A DNA stretch of 40,600 bases from the NCBI GenBank assembly GCA_947490145.1, contig CANLGD010000022.1, forward strand, positions 1 to 40,600. The letters are read 5' to 3'. Below are positions 8,226 to 15,834 of this stretch, piece by piece. This DNA comes from Flavobacteriia bacterium. Its GTDB lineage: Bacteria > Bacteroidota > Bacteroidia > Flavobacteriales_D > Crocinitomicaceae. The position numbers and the translations under genes are program-made. The notes under the pieces were generated by a model. It saw only the letters and a program-made list of their open reading frames with translations, searched no databases and was not told the DNA's origin. The stretch's first letter is position 1. The number at the start of each line of letters is the position of its first letter.

Positions 8226-8250
8226 TTACATGAAATTTAAAAATACACAG

Positions 8251-10626
8251 ATGAAAAATAAGTTACTTACATTTATTTTTTTGACTTTTTTGGGGAGTTT
8301 TCTAACTTATGGACAAATTCCCAGTCAAACAATAAAAGGAACTGTAATTGACAAAGAATCTCAAAGTCCAATTCCTGGTGCAACAATTACCATAATTGGT
8401 TCAGATCCTTTTAAAAGAACATTAACTGATGCTGACGGGAAATTCAAATTGGGAAATATTTTACCAGGAAGATATGATATTTCAGCAAAATCTGAAAGTT
8501 ACAAACAAATTACGATTCCTAATGTGACAGTTACTGCAGGTAAAGAAGTAGTTTTAGATATTTCTTTAGAAGAAGTGATCTATGGAATAATAGAAGTTGT
8601 CATTTCTGGCACAAAAAAGAATGAAACAATCAATGAATTATCGACCGTTTCAGCTCGTTCATTTAGCACGGAAGAAGTAAACCGTTTCGCTGGAGGAAGA
8701 GCCGATCCAGCAAGATTAGCTGCAAATTTCGCTGGAGTCAGTTCACCAGATGATTCGCGAAATGACATAGTGATTCGAGGAAATTCTCCAAGTGGTGTTT
8801 TATGGAGAATTGATGGATTAAACATTCCTAATCCAAATCACTTTTCAACCATTGGAACAACTGGTGGACCAGTAAGTGGAATTAATACCAATTTATTGAA
8901 AAATTCTGATTTCTTTACTTCTGCTTTTCCGTCAGAATATGGAAATGCAAATGCTGGCGTTTTTGATTTAGGTTTTCGAAATGGAAATTCAGATAAAAGA
9001 GAACACACGTTTCAATTTGGAATGTTGACTGGATTAGAAGCAATGACAGAAGGACCAATCAAAAAAGGAAATGGTTCATCGTATGTGATTGCATATCGTT
9101 ATGCCTTTACTGGAGTTGCACAAGCGATTGGTTTAAATATCGGGACAACAGCAACGCCTTTTTACCAAGATTTATCGTTCAAAGTAAATTCTGGAAAAAC
9201 AAAACTAGGGAGATTTACACTTTTTGGAATGGCAGGAACAAGTAATATTAAATTTTTACACGACAAAGTTGATTCAACTGATTTATTTGCTTTTCCAAAC
9301 AGAGATTCGTATTTTACTAGTAATGTTGGATTGGTTGGTTTAAGTCATGTTGGTCGTGTGAGCGAAAAATCGTATTTTAAAACAATTATTGGAGCAACAC
9401 TTGCAAGCTCAATTTATGACGAAGATTCCATTAATAAAATAACAAATGATATTACTAGAGTTATTGAAAACAGAACCGAACAATTACGCTATTCAATTAA
9501 CACATCTTACAATACAAAAATTAATTCTAAATTATTTTTAAAATTTGGTATTTTAGAGGAACTTTTACATTTGAATTTATTTTATAGAAATCGAAATTTT
9601 ACTCCTGATTGGATTCAGATTTGGGATTTCAATGATTTAACATCTTTGCTTCAAGGTTACGCACATTTAAAATACAATTTTTCGGATAAATTAACTTTAA
9701 ATGCTGGTTTGAGAGCTCAATATTTAGCTTTAAATGGATCAAAATCTCTTGAACCAAGATTGGGTTTAAAATATGTGATGAATCAGAAAAATAATTTGAC
9801 TTTTGGTTACGGAATGCACAGTCAAATGCAACCTACAGATGTGTATTTTTATAGAACCTTGGATGCAAATAACGAATATCAACAAACTAATAAGTACTTG
9901 GATTTTACGAGAAGTCAGCACTTTGTTTTGGGCTATGAATTGTTTCCAATAAAAGATTGGAGAGTAAAAACAGAAGTTTATTATCAATACATTTCAAATG
10001 TTCCTGTAACAAAAGATTCAACTTCTTATTCCATGTTAAACACTGGAGCAGGATTTACACCTAATGAAACGGGCAATTTAGTAAATACTGGAACTGGTGA
10101 AAATTACGGTTTAGAATTAACAATTGAGAAATTTTTTAGCAAAGGATTTTATGGATTAATGACTGGTTCGATCTATGAATCAACTTATAAAGGAAGTGAC
10201 GGAGTAAAACATAACACTGCATTTAATGGAAGATTTGTTTACAATATTTTAATTGGAAAAGAGTTTAAAATTGGAAAAGAAAAAAGAAATACATTCTCTA
10301 TGGATGCTAAATTTACGCATGCTGGAGGAAGATTTTTTACACCTATTGATTTAGAAGCATCTAAAGCAGAAAATAGACAAATTCAAAAAGGAGATGCGTT
10401 TGCTTATACACAGAGAAATTCAGATTTTTTAAGAATGGATTTTAAAGTTGGGGTAACTTTTAACAGTAAAAAACGCAAAGTTTCACAATCATTTTTCTTT
10501 GATGTAAATAACATAACAAATAATAAAAATGTATTTGCTCAAAGATACAGCCCAAATTCTAAAACAATAAGCACTGCATATCAGATTGGGTTTTTTCCTA
10601 ACTTTGTCTATAAACTACAGTTTTAG
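8251..10626 (+). CDS. TonB-dependent outer-membrane receptor with carboxypeptidase-like regulatory domain
   Basis: 791 aa. I start it at ATG 8251, which gives a signal peptide (KNKLLTFIFLTFLGSFLTYG, then Q); upstream in-frame ATGs at 8206 and 8230 only add non-signal residues. Residues about 28-105 form a CarboxypepD_reg-like beta-sandwich (GTVIDKESQSPIPGATI, LTDADGKFKLGNILPG). A plug domain follows, with RNDIVIRGNSPSGVLWRIDG and NIPNPNHF. The remainder is a beta-barrel ending in phenylalanine (YKLQF), as expected for Bam-dependent insertion. The ligand cannot be read from sequence. No SusD-like partner lies beside it, so it is probably not part of a glycan-uptake pair. The only close neighbour is a LytTR-domain fragment, 26 bases downstream on the same strand. 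Confidence 0.88.
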   Translation: MKNKLLTFIFLTFLGSFLTYGQIPSQTIKGTVIDKESQSPIPGATITIIGSDPFKRTLTDADGKFKLGNILPGRYDISAKSESYKQITIPNVTVTAGKEVVLDISLEEVIYGIIEVVISGTKKNETINELSTVSARSFSTEEVNRFAGGRADPARLAANFAGVSSPDDSRNDIVIRGNSPSGVLWRIDGLNIPNPNHFSTIGTTGGPVSGINTNLLKNSDFFTSAFPSEYGNANAGVFDLGFRNGNSDKREHTFQFGMLTGLEAMTEGPIKKGNGSSYVIAYRYAFTGVAQAIGLNIGTTATPFYQDLSFKVNSGKTKLGRFTLFGMAGTSNIKFLHDKVDSTDLFAFPNRDSYFTSNVGLVGLSHVGRVSEKSYFKTIIGATLASSIYDEDSINKITNDITRVIENRTEQLRYSINTSYNTKINSKLFLKFGILEELLHLNLFYRNRNFTPDWIQIWDFNDLTSLLQGYAHLKYNFSDKLTLNAGLRAQYLALNGSKSLEPRLGLKYVMNQKNNLTFGYGMHSQMQPTDVYFYRTLDANNEYQQTNKYLDFTRSQHFVLGYELFPIKDWRVKTEVYYQYISNVPVTKDSTSYSMLNTGAGFTPNETGNLVNTGTGENYGLELTIEKFFSKGFYGLMTGSIYESTYKGSDGVKHNTAFNGRFVYNILIGKEFKIGKEKRNTFSMDAKFTHAGGRFFTPIDLEASKAENRQIQKGDAFAYTQRNSDFLRMDFKVGVTFNSKKRKVSQSFFFDVNNITNNKNVFAQRYSPNSKTISTAYQIGFFPNFVYKLQF

Positions 10627-10652
10627 TTCTAGATTCTATTTCTGAAGATGGA

Positions 10653-10904
10653 ATGGTTTTGTTGGTTAATTCAAAAGGGAAACGTTTTCCAGTAGATTTT
10701 AATCTAGACCAATTAGAAGAAATCCTGAATCCAAGTGAATTTTTTAGAATCAACGGAAAAGTAATTTTAAACATCAATTCGATTGAAAAAATGACTATTT
10801 ATTTTAACACTCGATTAAAAGTTGACACATTATTCTTAGACGTAGAATCTTCCATTGTAAGTCGAGATCGTGTTTCAGAATTCAAAAAAATGTTGGATAA
10901 TTGA
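10653..10904 (+). CDS. small LytTR-type DNA-binding domain protein or fragment
   Basis: 83 aa. The sequence follows the second half of a LytTR domain: GKRFPVDFNLDQLEEILNP, FFRINGKVILNINSIEKM, and VSRDRVSEFKKML. In LytTR regulators the domain is normally about 100 residues and follows a receiver domain. The frame stays open upstream to 10614 (TVLVLDSISEDG fits the missing start of the domain), but that part lies inside the receptor gene and has no start codon. No receiver domain is present. FRING replaces the usual FRINR. It may be a decayed regulator or a stand-alone small DNA-binding protein co-transcribed with the receptor. Confidence 0.55.
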   Translation: MVLLVNSKGKRFPVDFNLDQLEEILNPSEFFRINGKVILNINSIEKMTIYFNTRLKVDTLFLDVESSIVSRDRVSEFKKMLDN

Positions 10905-10931
10905 ATTTTCAAAAAACACTTCACATTTTTA

Positions 10932-10965
10932 TTTGAAACCAATTACCCCAAATTATGTATTTTTG
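10932..10965 (+). promoter_or_regulatory. promoter-like site followed at once by an 8-codon ORF
   Basis: TTTG (10932-10935) and TATTTTTG (10958-10965) are 22 bases apart, close to the Bacteroidota consensus. The expected start point, about 10969, coincides with ATG 10969-10971 of a short frame (MKATIYNM, then TGA). This could be a leader peptide, or the surviving start of a lost gene. It may also serve the T9SS protein gene at 11060. Confidence 0.4.
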
Positions 10966-11019
10966 CAAATGAAAGCAACCATTTACAATATGTGATTTTT
11001 TTAACAGATCTTATAGCTG

Positions 11020-11027
11020 TAATTTTG
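11020..11027 (+). promoter_or_regulatory. -7 promoter box (TAATTTTG) for the T9SS repeat protein
   Basis: TAATTTTG is an exact TAnnTTTG match 33 bases before ATG 11060. No clear TTTG -33 box precedes it at 19-22 bases. Confidence 0.4.
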
Positions 11028-11059
11028 TAGAATCAATTCTAAATTAATAAAATAGATTC

Positions 11060-13726
11060 ATGAAAAAAAAATTATTCTTATCATTTGCAGCTTTATCAAC
11101 AATAATTTCTGTAAATGCTCAAACATTTTTTGAAGAACAAAATTTTTCAAACACGCAACCAGAAAGGTTAACTGAGGAGAAAAGTAGGGTTAAAAGTACA
11201 GCCATTCTTTCTGATGATTCATACTACTATTGGGAAAACAACTCCAGATTTACTAGAGAATTAAATACTTTTCTTGGAACAACTGGTCAAGCAAATGGTG
11301 GTTTTGATACCTTAGCGCTTTACAGTTATACTGTAAAGCAAAAAGCCGCAAATGGAGGTTATTGGCAAAAAATGTTGCAAGGTATTCCCAACAAAGACAC
11401 GTTAACTCTAAACAGTATCACTTTTGTAGGTTCTGGTTTAAAAACTGGTGGTTCTACTGTCACTGTAAAAGTTTACAAAAAAGATTTAACAACAGTCTTA
11501 GCGACAAAAACCTTGACTGTATCAAATACTTACGGGTATAAAACGGTAACTTTCGATACACCTGTAACGGATTTGGATACCATGTTAGTAAGTTTTGAAA
11601 TGGCATCAGTTGCAGATAGTTTTAAAATTGCAAAATCTCATTCTCAGTGGAATAACTATAATTTTGGAACAACAAACGCTCCAAATGTATTTACCTCCGC
11701 TTTACCATTTGCTGGCGATGCTGCTATTTTTGCAGTGTCTATCGGAAACAATGATGATATACTTGGTGTGATTCAAGAAAGTTTTGATTTCTTCATTATT
11801 CCAAATTTTTCATACAATTTAAATTCCAATTTTACCTCTTCAAATTTAACTTTTTGCTTGGGAGATTCTGTTTCTTTTCAAAATATCGCGAATACATTTC
11901 ATGAAAAAAATCCTATTCTAAATTACATTGAATGGGATTTATTAGCGAATGGTTCTCCATCTGCATACACTAATTTTGATTTTGGTGATGGAAATGCTTC
12001 AGTTTATTCTGATTTACAAGAAAGTGGAATTGTTTATCAAACTGCTGGAACATTTTCAGTTGACGCAAGTGTAATTATGTTCCCTTGGACAGCTACCGGA
12101 TTAATTTTAGATACAAAAACATTTTCTGTTACTGTGAATGATTTACCAGTTATTGCTGAAGGAACATTTACAAATCCAAGCACTTGCGGTGCAGCAGATG
12201 GTAGCATTGTAATTACTGGATCTGGTTCGGGAACATTATCTTGGACGGGCTCAGCAACAGGAAGTATGAACGTAATTTTACCTATAAATATGAATGCCTT
12301 AACTGCTGGAACATATAATTTCACTTTTGACAATGGTTGTATTTCAAATACGATTTCAAGAACATTAAATAATCCTGGTGCTCCTTCAACTCCAACAATT
12401 TCAACAAATGGTTCAACTACGATTTGTGCTGGTGATGTTGTTACCTTAACTTCATCTGAAACTTCAGGAAATCTTTGGTCAACTGGAGCAACTACTCAAT
12501 CTATTACAGTGAGTGCTTCTTTGAGTAATATTACTACTACAATAACTGTAAATGGTTGTTCAGCAACTTCAGCAGCGACAAATGTAACTGTAAATCCGAT
12601 TCCAAATTCACCAGCTATTTCAGCAAATGGAACAACTTTTTGTGAAGGAGGATCTACTATTTTAACTTCAAATGTAGCTTCAGGAAACCTTTGGTCAACT
12701 GGTCAAACTACTCAAACGATTATTGTCAACAGTACAAGTTCTGTAACTGCAACTGTAACAGCTAATTCCTGTGTTTCAGCTCCATCAAATACATTAAACA
12801 TAGTTGAAACTCCAAATCCAACTGCTCCAACTATTTCAGCAAATGGTCCATTGGCATTTTGTTCTGGTGGTTCAGTTGTTTTAACTTCATCTGAAACAAG
12901 TAATAACCAATGGTCAAACGGTGCAACTGCAACTGCGATCACTGTTACAGCGGCTGGTGTTTATACAGTGACTTTTTCTTTAGGTCAATGTTCTGCAACT
13001 TCAAATCCAATTACTGTAATATTCACACCTAGTCCAAATGCACCAATTATTACAATAACTGGTTCAACTACTTTTTGTGAGGGAGGATCTGTTGTTTTAT
13101 CTTCAACGGCAGCAACTGGAAACCTTTGGTCAACTGGAGAAACAACTCAATCAATTACAGTAAGCTCCACTGTGAATAACATTACAACTAATTTTACTTC
13201 AAATGGATGTACCTCACTGCCTTCAATGCCAGTAAATGTAACTGAAAACCCAATTCCTGCGGTTCCAACAATTACTGCAGCTGGACCGTTAACTTTTTGT
13301 AATGGAAACTCTGTTACTTTAACTTCTTCTGCAATTGGAAATAACATGTGGTCAAATGGTGAAAGCACAAATTCCATTACTGTAACCACACCTGGAGTAT
13401 ATTTTGTTGAAAATTCAGTTTCTGCTTGTTCATCAACATCTTTAGATGTTACTGTTCAAGTGAACGATTGTTCTTCGCTAACAGAAGAAAATCAATTAGC
13501 TAAATTTAATATTTTCCCAAATCCTTCAAGTGATTTAGTTACACTTTCAAATTTAACAGAAGGACAAGTTACTTTAATCTCTACAGATGGAAAAATAATT
13601 GAATCAAGAATCGTGACTTTAGGTAAAAATGAAACTTTTGATGTTTCTACTTTAACTGCTGGTATTTACTTTTTTCAATTAAATAATAAAAATGGTCTTT
13701 CAACAAGCAAATTAATTGTTGAATAA
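11060..13726 (+). CDS. large secreted repeat protein with T9SS type A sorting domain
   Basis: 888 aa. The ATG at 11060 gives a signal peptide (KKKLFLSFAALSTIISVNA, then Q). Residues about 55-260 form a region with no recognised family. A PKD-like segment lies around 305-350 (NFDFGDG, then YQTAGTFSV). Residues about 445-815 are five tandem units of 72-74 aa, each with a Cys near the start (FCxGxSVxLTS), a WSTG/WSNG motif, a run of SITV, and a second Cys. These are Ig-like repeats of the kind seen in Bacteroidota gliding and surface proteins. The last 75 residues are a type A T9SS C-terminal domain: NIFPNPSSD, then GQVTLISTDGK, then LTAGIYFFQL. The protein should therefore be exported by Sec, moved across the outer membrane by T9SS and anchored or released. 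Function is probably adhesion. A strong terminator follows at 13760. Confidence 0.85.
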   Translation: MKKKLFLSFAALSTIISVNAQTFFEEQNFSNTQPERLTEEKSRVKSTAILSDDSYYYWENNSRFTRELNTFLGTTGQANGGFDTLALYSYTVKQKAANGGYWQKMLQGIPNKDTLTLNSITFVGSGLKTGGSTVTVKVYKKDLTTVLATKTLTVSNTYGYKTVTFDTPVTDLDTMLVSFEMASVADSFKIAKSHSQWNNYNFGTTNAPNVFTSALPFAGDAAIFAVSIGNNDDILGVIQESFDFFIIPNFSYNLNSNFTSSNLTFCLGDSVSFQNIANTFHEKNPILNYIEWDLLANGSPSAYTNFDFGDGNASVYSDLQESGIVYQTAGTFSVDASVIMFPWTATGLILDTKTFSVTVNDLPVIAEGTFTNPSTCGAADGSIVITGSGSGTLSWTGSATGSMNVILPINMNALTAGTYNFTFDNGCISNTISRTLNNPGAPSTPTISTNGSTTICAGDVVTLTSSETSGNLWSTGATTQSITVSASLSNITTTITVNGCSATSAATNVTVNPIPNSPAISANGTTFCEGGSTILTSNVASGNLWSTGQTTQTIIVNSTSSVTATVTANSCVSAPSNTLNIVETPNPTAPTISANGPLAFCSGGSVVLTSSETSNNQWSNGATATAITVTAAGVYTVTFSLGQCSATSNPITVIFTPSPNAPIITITGSTTFCEGGSVVLSSTAATGNLWSTGETTQSITVSSTVNNITTNFTSNGCTSLPSMPVNVTENPIPAVPTITAAGPLTFCNGNSVTLTSSAIGNNMWSNGESTNSITVTTPGVYFVENSVSACSSTSLDVTVQVNDCSSLTEENQLAKFNIFPNPSSDLVTLSNLTEGQVTLISTDGKIIESRIVTLGKNETFDVSTLTAGIYFFQLNNKNGLSTSKLIVE
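12380..13470 (+). repeat. five tandem 216-222 bp units encoding Ig-like repeats
   Basis: The first cysteine codons of the units lie at 12425, 12641, 12860, 13076 and 13298, a spacing of 216, 219, 216 and 222 bases. Units 1, 2 and 4 carry LWSTG and units 3 and 5 carry WSNG. The last three units therefore alternate between types, as if pairs had been duplicated. Confidence 0.8.
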
Positions 13727-13759
13727 TTTTTAGATAATTTCTTAAGCTGGTTTTATTAA

Positions 13760-13795
13760 ATCGCCTCAAATTCATTTTTGAGGCGATTTTTTTTT
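13760..13795 (+). terminator. rho-independent terminator of the T9SS protein gene
   Basis: ATCGCCTCAAA (13760-13770) pairs perfectly with TTTGAGGCGAT (13777-13787), with a 6-base loop, followed by a run of eight T (13788-13795). It lies 33 bases after the stop of the plus-strand gene. The reverse strand has AAA before the stem, so it may also act weakly on the convergent SOUL gene. Confidence 0.9.
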
Positions 13796-13809
13796 GGGTA
13801 AATAAAATG

Positions 13810-14400
13810 CTATTGCATTTCTATTTCAATAGCCACCTCGTTTTTTCGATTTATAACGTCCCATGGTGCATTATAACCCATAAACATGAAATCACCTTTG
13901 GTCTTTATATCGTTTTGAGTCAATATTTTACTTAATATTTGAATGTGTTCTTCAATTTTTTTATCAGATGAATATCCACCGTAGCTGACAACTGCAATTG
14001 TTTTCGCTGCTACTTCAGAAATTACAACAGCCTTTGAACTTGGTTGCGGAAGATCCTCCTTTTTATATTCTTTTGGCATTACAAAATACATACTTGAGCT
14101 ATCACCCATATTCATTACAACCGGCGAAGTCATCGCAATCTTTTGATTTTTTTCGTTTCCACCAAAAATATAACCTGCAATGGTCCGAAAACCATTACTC
14201 CCTTGATCATCAAACGATTTATCTGCTAGACTTGTTTTTGCTACTAACATTTTAGGGTAAAGTCTTATTTCTACCTCATCGATGGTTTTGATAACTTTGT
14301 ATTCTGGTGTTTCGACGTTTTTACTCGCAAATGACATGATTATTAGAATTATGCATATTAATGCAAAAGTGCTTGATAAAATCCAGATAAATTTTGACAT
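13810..14400 (-). CDS. SOUL family haem-binding protein
   Basis: 196 aa. An N-terminal hydrophobic anchor (residues 5-25, ending IMSFASK) precedes a SOUL domain. Typical elements are EYKVIKTIDEVEIRLYP, GFRTIAGYIFGGNEKNQKIA, MTSPVVM, and a C-terminal GYNAPW. SOUL/HBP proteins bind haem or tetrapyrroles; bacterial members are of uncertain role. It has its own strong promoter (14417-14447) and is converging on the T9SS protein gene and its terminator. It is not part of the icmF operon, since 168 bases and a hairpin element separate them. Confidence 0.9.
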   Translation of the reverse strand: MSKFIWILSSTFALICIILIIMSFASKNVETPEYKVIKTIDEVEIRLYPKMLVAKTSLADKSFDDQGSNGFRTIAGYIFGGNEKNQKIAMTSPVVMNMGDSSSMYFVMPKEYKKEDLPQPSSKAVVISEVAAKTIAVVSYGGYSSDKKIEEHIQILSKILTQNDIKTKGDFMFMGYNAPWDVINRKNEVAIEIEMQ

Positions 14401-14416
14401 GACATTTTGTTTTACA

Positions 14417-14447
14417 CAAAGTTAAGATATTTTAATGGAATTTCAAA
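14417..14447 (-). promoter_or_regulatory. Bacteroidota-type promoter of the SOUL gene
   Basis: On the minus strand TTTG (14447-14444) is followed 19 bases later by TAACTTTG (14424-14417), an exact match to the consensus. The predicted start lies about 12 bases ahead of ATG 14400. Confidence 0.7.
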
Positions 14448-14498
14448 ATGGATTGAAAATTGGGAATTCATCGCCTTAGAAAAATAACGATTTATGAC

Positions 14499-14532
14499 CG
14501 CAGGATTAGGAAATCACTGCGTAGCATGTGCT
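14499..14532. other. pair of adjacent hairpins, richer in G+C than the flanks
   Basis: CGCAGGATT (14499-14507) pairs with AATC-A-CTGCG (14512-14521) with one bulged A and loop AGGA. It is followed by the near-perfect palindrome AGCATGTGCT (14523-14532). On the minus strand this lies after the stop of the 143-aa gene and could end the icmF transcript. A T run lies on the plus side near 14548-14554. It may be a terminator, a mobile-element scar or a small RNA; sequence alone does not decide. Confidence 0.4.
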
Positions 14533-14568
14533 GGGAAGCTGGTTAATATTTTTTTCTAACAGTATTGA

Positions 14569-15000
14569 TTATTTAAATTGAAATAAAACAGAATACATTG
14601 TAATACCCTCACTTTTTGGAGTAAACATAACAATTATATCATCATTTTTAAACCAAATACTTGTGGGGTGTTTTATCATATTTTTATTGCAATCTTTTAA
14701 TAAAACATTATAAAAATTAATATCTTCAGAAGTTATTATTAACGTATTTAGTTCTTTTGTGTCTATAGAATAATTTAATGACCAAAATAATTTAGTTGAT
14801 TTATCAAAAAAAGTTATGCCTGCATTTTTTTCGTCTTCACCACTTCTAATAATTTCACAATTCTTATTTTCTGTAAATTGACCATAAATTTGTTCAACAG
14901 ATTTTAATTTAATAGAGGTTATCTCTTTGACATCCATTTTTGTTTGGGAAAATAAAGTCAAATTAACAATGATTATAAATAATGTAATGTATTGTTTCAT
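14569..15000 (-). CDS. secreted protein of unknown function
   Basis: 143 aa. The N-terminus is a signal peptide (KQYITLFIIIVNLTLFS, then Q), so the protein is probably periplasmic or surface-exposed. The mature part is a mix of short strands (ITSIKLKSVEQIYG, AGITFFDKS, TSIWFKNDDIIVMFTP) with one cysteine pair candidate (NCEII, KDCNK). I recognise no family. It is the last of four small genes after icmF on the same strand, nine bases behind the 83-aa gene, and so is probably co-transcribed with it. Confidence 0.65.
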   Translation of the reverse strand: MKQYITLFIIIVNLTLFSQTKMDVKEITSIKLKSVEQIYGQFTENKNCEIIRSGEDEKNAGITFFDKSTKLFWSLNYSIDTKELNTLIITSEDINFYNVLLKDCNKNMIKHPTSIWFKNDDIIVMFTPKSEGITMYSVLFQFK

Positions 15001-15009
15001 ATTTAAAAT

Positions 15010-15261
15010 TTAGTTTATTTTCTCAGCGAAATAATAATTTAATATCTCACAAATCGAAACATGAGGTTTTTTACATTTTAAAATTAATTCAACAGTTTCG
15101 AAATGGCCTTCTTTTTTAATCGGCAATGTAATAAATTCAAAATCTGTTTCTCCAATTTTAGAGAAAGCAATTTCAAATCTATTTTTGATTTCTTTTTCTT
15201 TTCCCTCTCGGTAATCAAATGAACCGATTAAAAATTTGTATGAAAAATAATTTTCACTCAT
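15010..15261 (-). CDS. small cytoplasmic protein of unknown function
   Basis: 83 aa with no signal peptide or membrane segment. It is charged at the start (YREGKEKEIKNRFEIAFSKI), has beta-like FEFITLPIKK, then a helix and two cysteines (ILKCKKPHVSIC). No family is recognised. Its ATG (15259-15261) overlaps the end of the preceding gene in the shape ATGAGTGA, so translation is probably coupled. The preceding gene carries an internal stop, so coupling from it may be impaired. Confidence 0.6.
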   Translation of the reverse strand: MSENYFSYKFLIGSFDYREGKEKEIKNRFEIAFSKIGETDFEFITLPIKKEGHFETVELILKCKKPHVSICEILNYYFAEKIN

Positions 15262-15538
15262 CTTTTCTTTTTAAATCTCCAATAAAAAACACAATCAATA
15301 AAATAGAAGAAGTTGTTAGTGAATAAGTTAAAAATGATCTGTAGTTAAAATGTGTTTCAACTAATCTAAATCCTTTATAACCATCTGAAAAGCCATTATA
15401 ATATGTATCCTTACTGATTTCACTTTTTTTCTAATATGTACTATAGTATTTAACTATTTCATTTTTATTTCCAAAGATTTCACCAACAATTATTCCAATT
15501 GCTAAAGAAATAATAATTTTTGCTATGGTTTTTTTCAT
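15254..15538 (-). pseudogene. small two-helix membrane protein gene with one in-frame TAG
   Basis: Read from ATG 15538 the frame gives KKTIAKIIISLAIGIIVGEI (a membrane helix), then TAG at 15431-15433 (codon 36). It continues without further stops through NGFSDGYKGFRLVETHF and a second hydrophobic helix (TSSILLIVFFIG) to TGA at 15254-15256. The two halves together make a sensible 94-aa protein with both ends inside (KRKDE tail). The final TGA overlaps the start of the next gene. No family is recognised. The single nonsense codon suggests recent inactivation, or a sequencing error. Confidence 0.6.
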
Positions 15539-15551
15539 AAGTAATTTAATT

Positions 15552-15815
15552 TTAAATAGTTGAAATTTTCATTGAATACAAATATTTGTTAAAATCTTCA
15601 ATCAAGTTATTTGCTTGTTCTAAAATTTCATCTGAAGAATTTGCTACTTTAATGTTCAAAAAATTAATAATAATTTTAGCTGCGTCACCATAAAAAATCA
15701 AAGGAAAGTCTTTTGTTTCAATATCTTCATTAAAAATTTTAAGATTTACTTTTTATTTAAATTTTTTAACTTCATACCTGAAATTTTCAAAAGTATTTTC
15801 TTGCGTTAAATTCAT
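15552..15815 (-). pseudogene. small soluble protein gene with one in-frame TAA
   Basis: The frame starts at ATG 15815, 19 bases after the icmF stop, and meets TAA at 15753-15755 (codon 21). It then stays open through DFPLIFYGDAAKIIINFLNI and EILEQANNLIEDFNKYLYSM to TAA at 15552-15554. The continuous product would be 87 aa, mixed alpha/beta, acidic and without a signal. It is followed after 13 bases by the second interrupted gene. I recognise no family. The nonsense codon is in an A-rich stretch (AAATTTAAATAAAAA). Confidence 0.55.
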
Positions 15816-15834
15816 AACAATATTTTAATTAAGC

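Noticed and set aside
12037-13389. Several minus-strand frames (76-98 codons) rich in V, P and T within the T9SS repeat region
   Set aside because: They are antisense shadows of the repeated coding units and recur with the same period; no start signal or family match.
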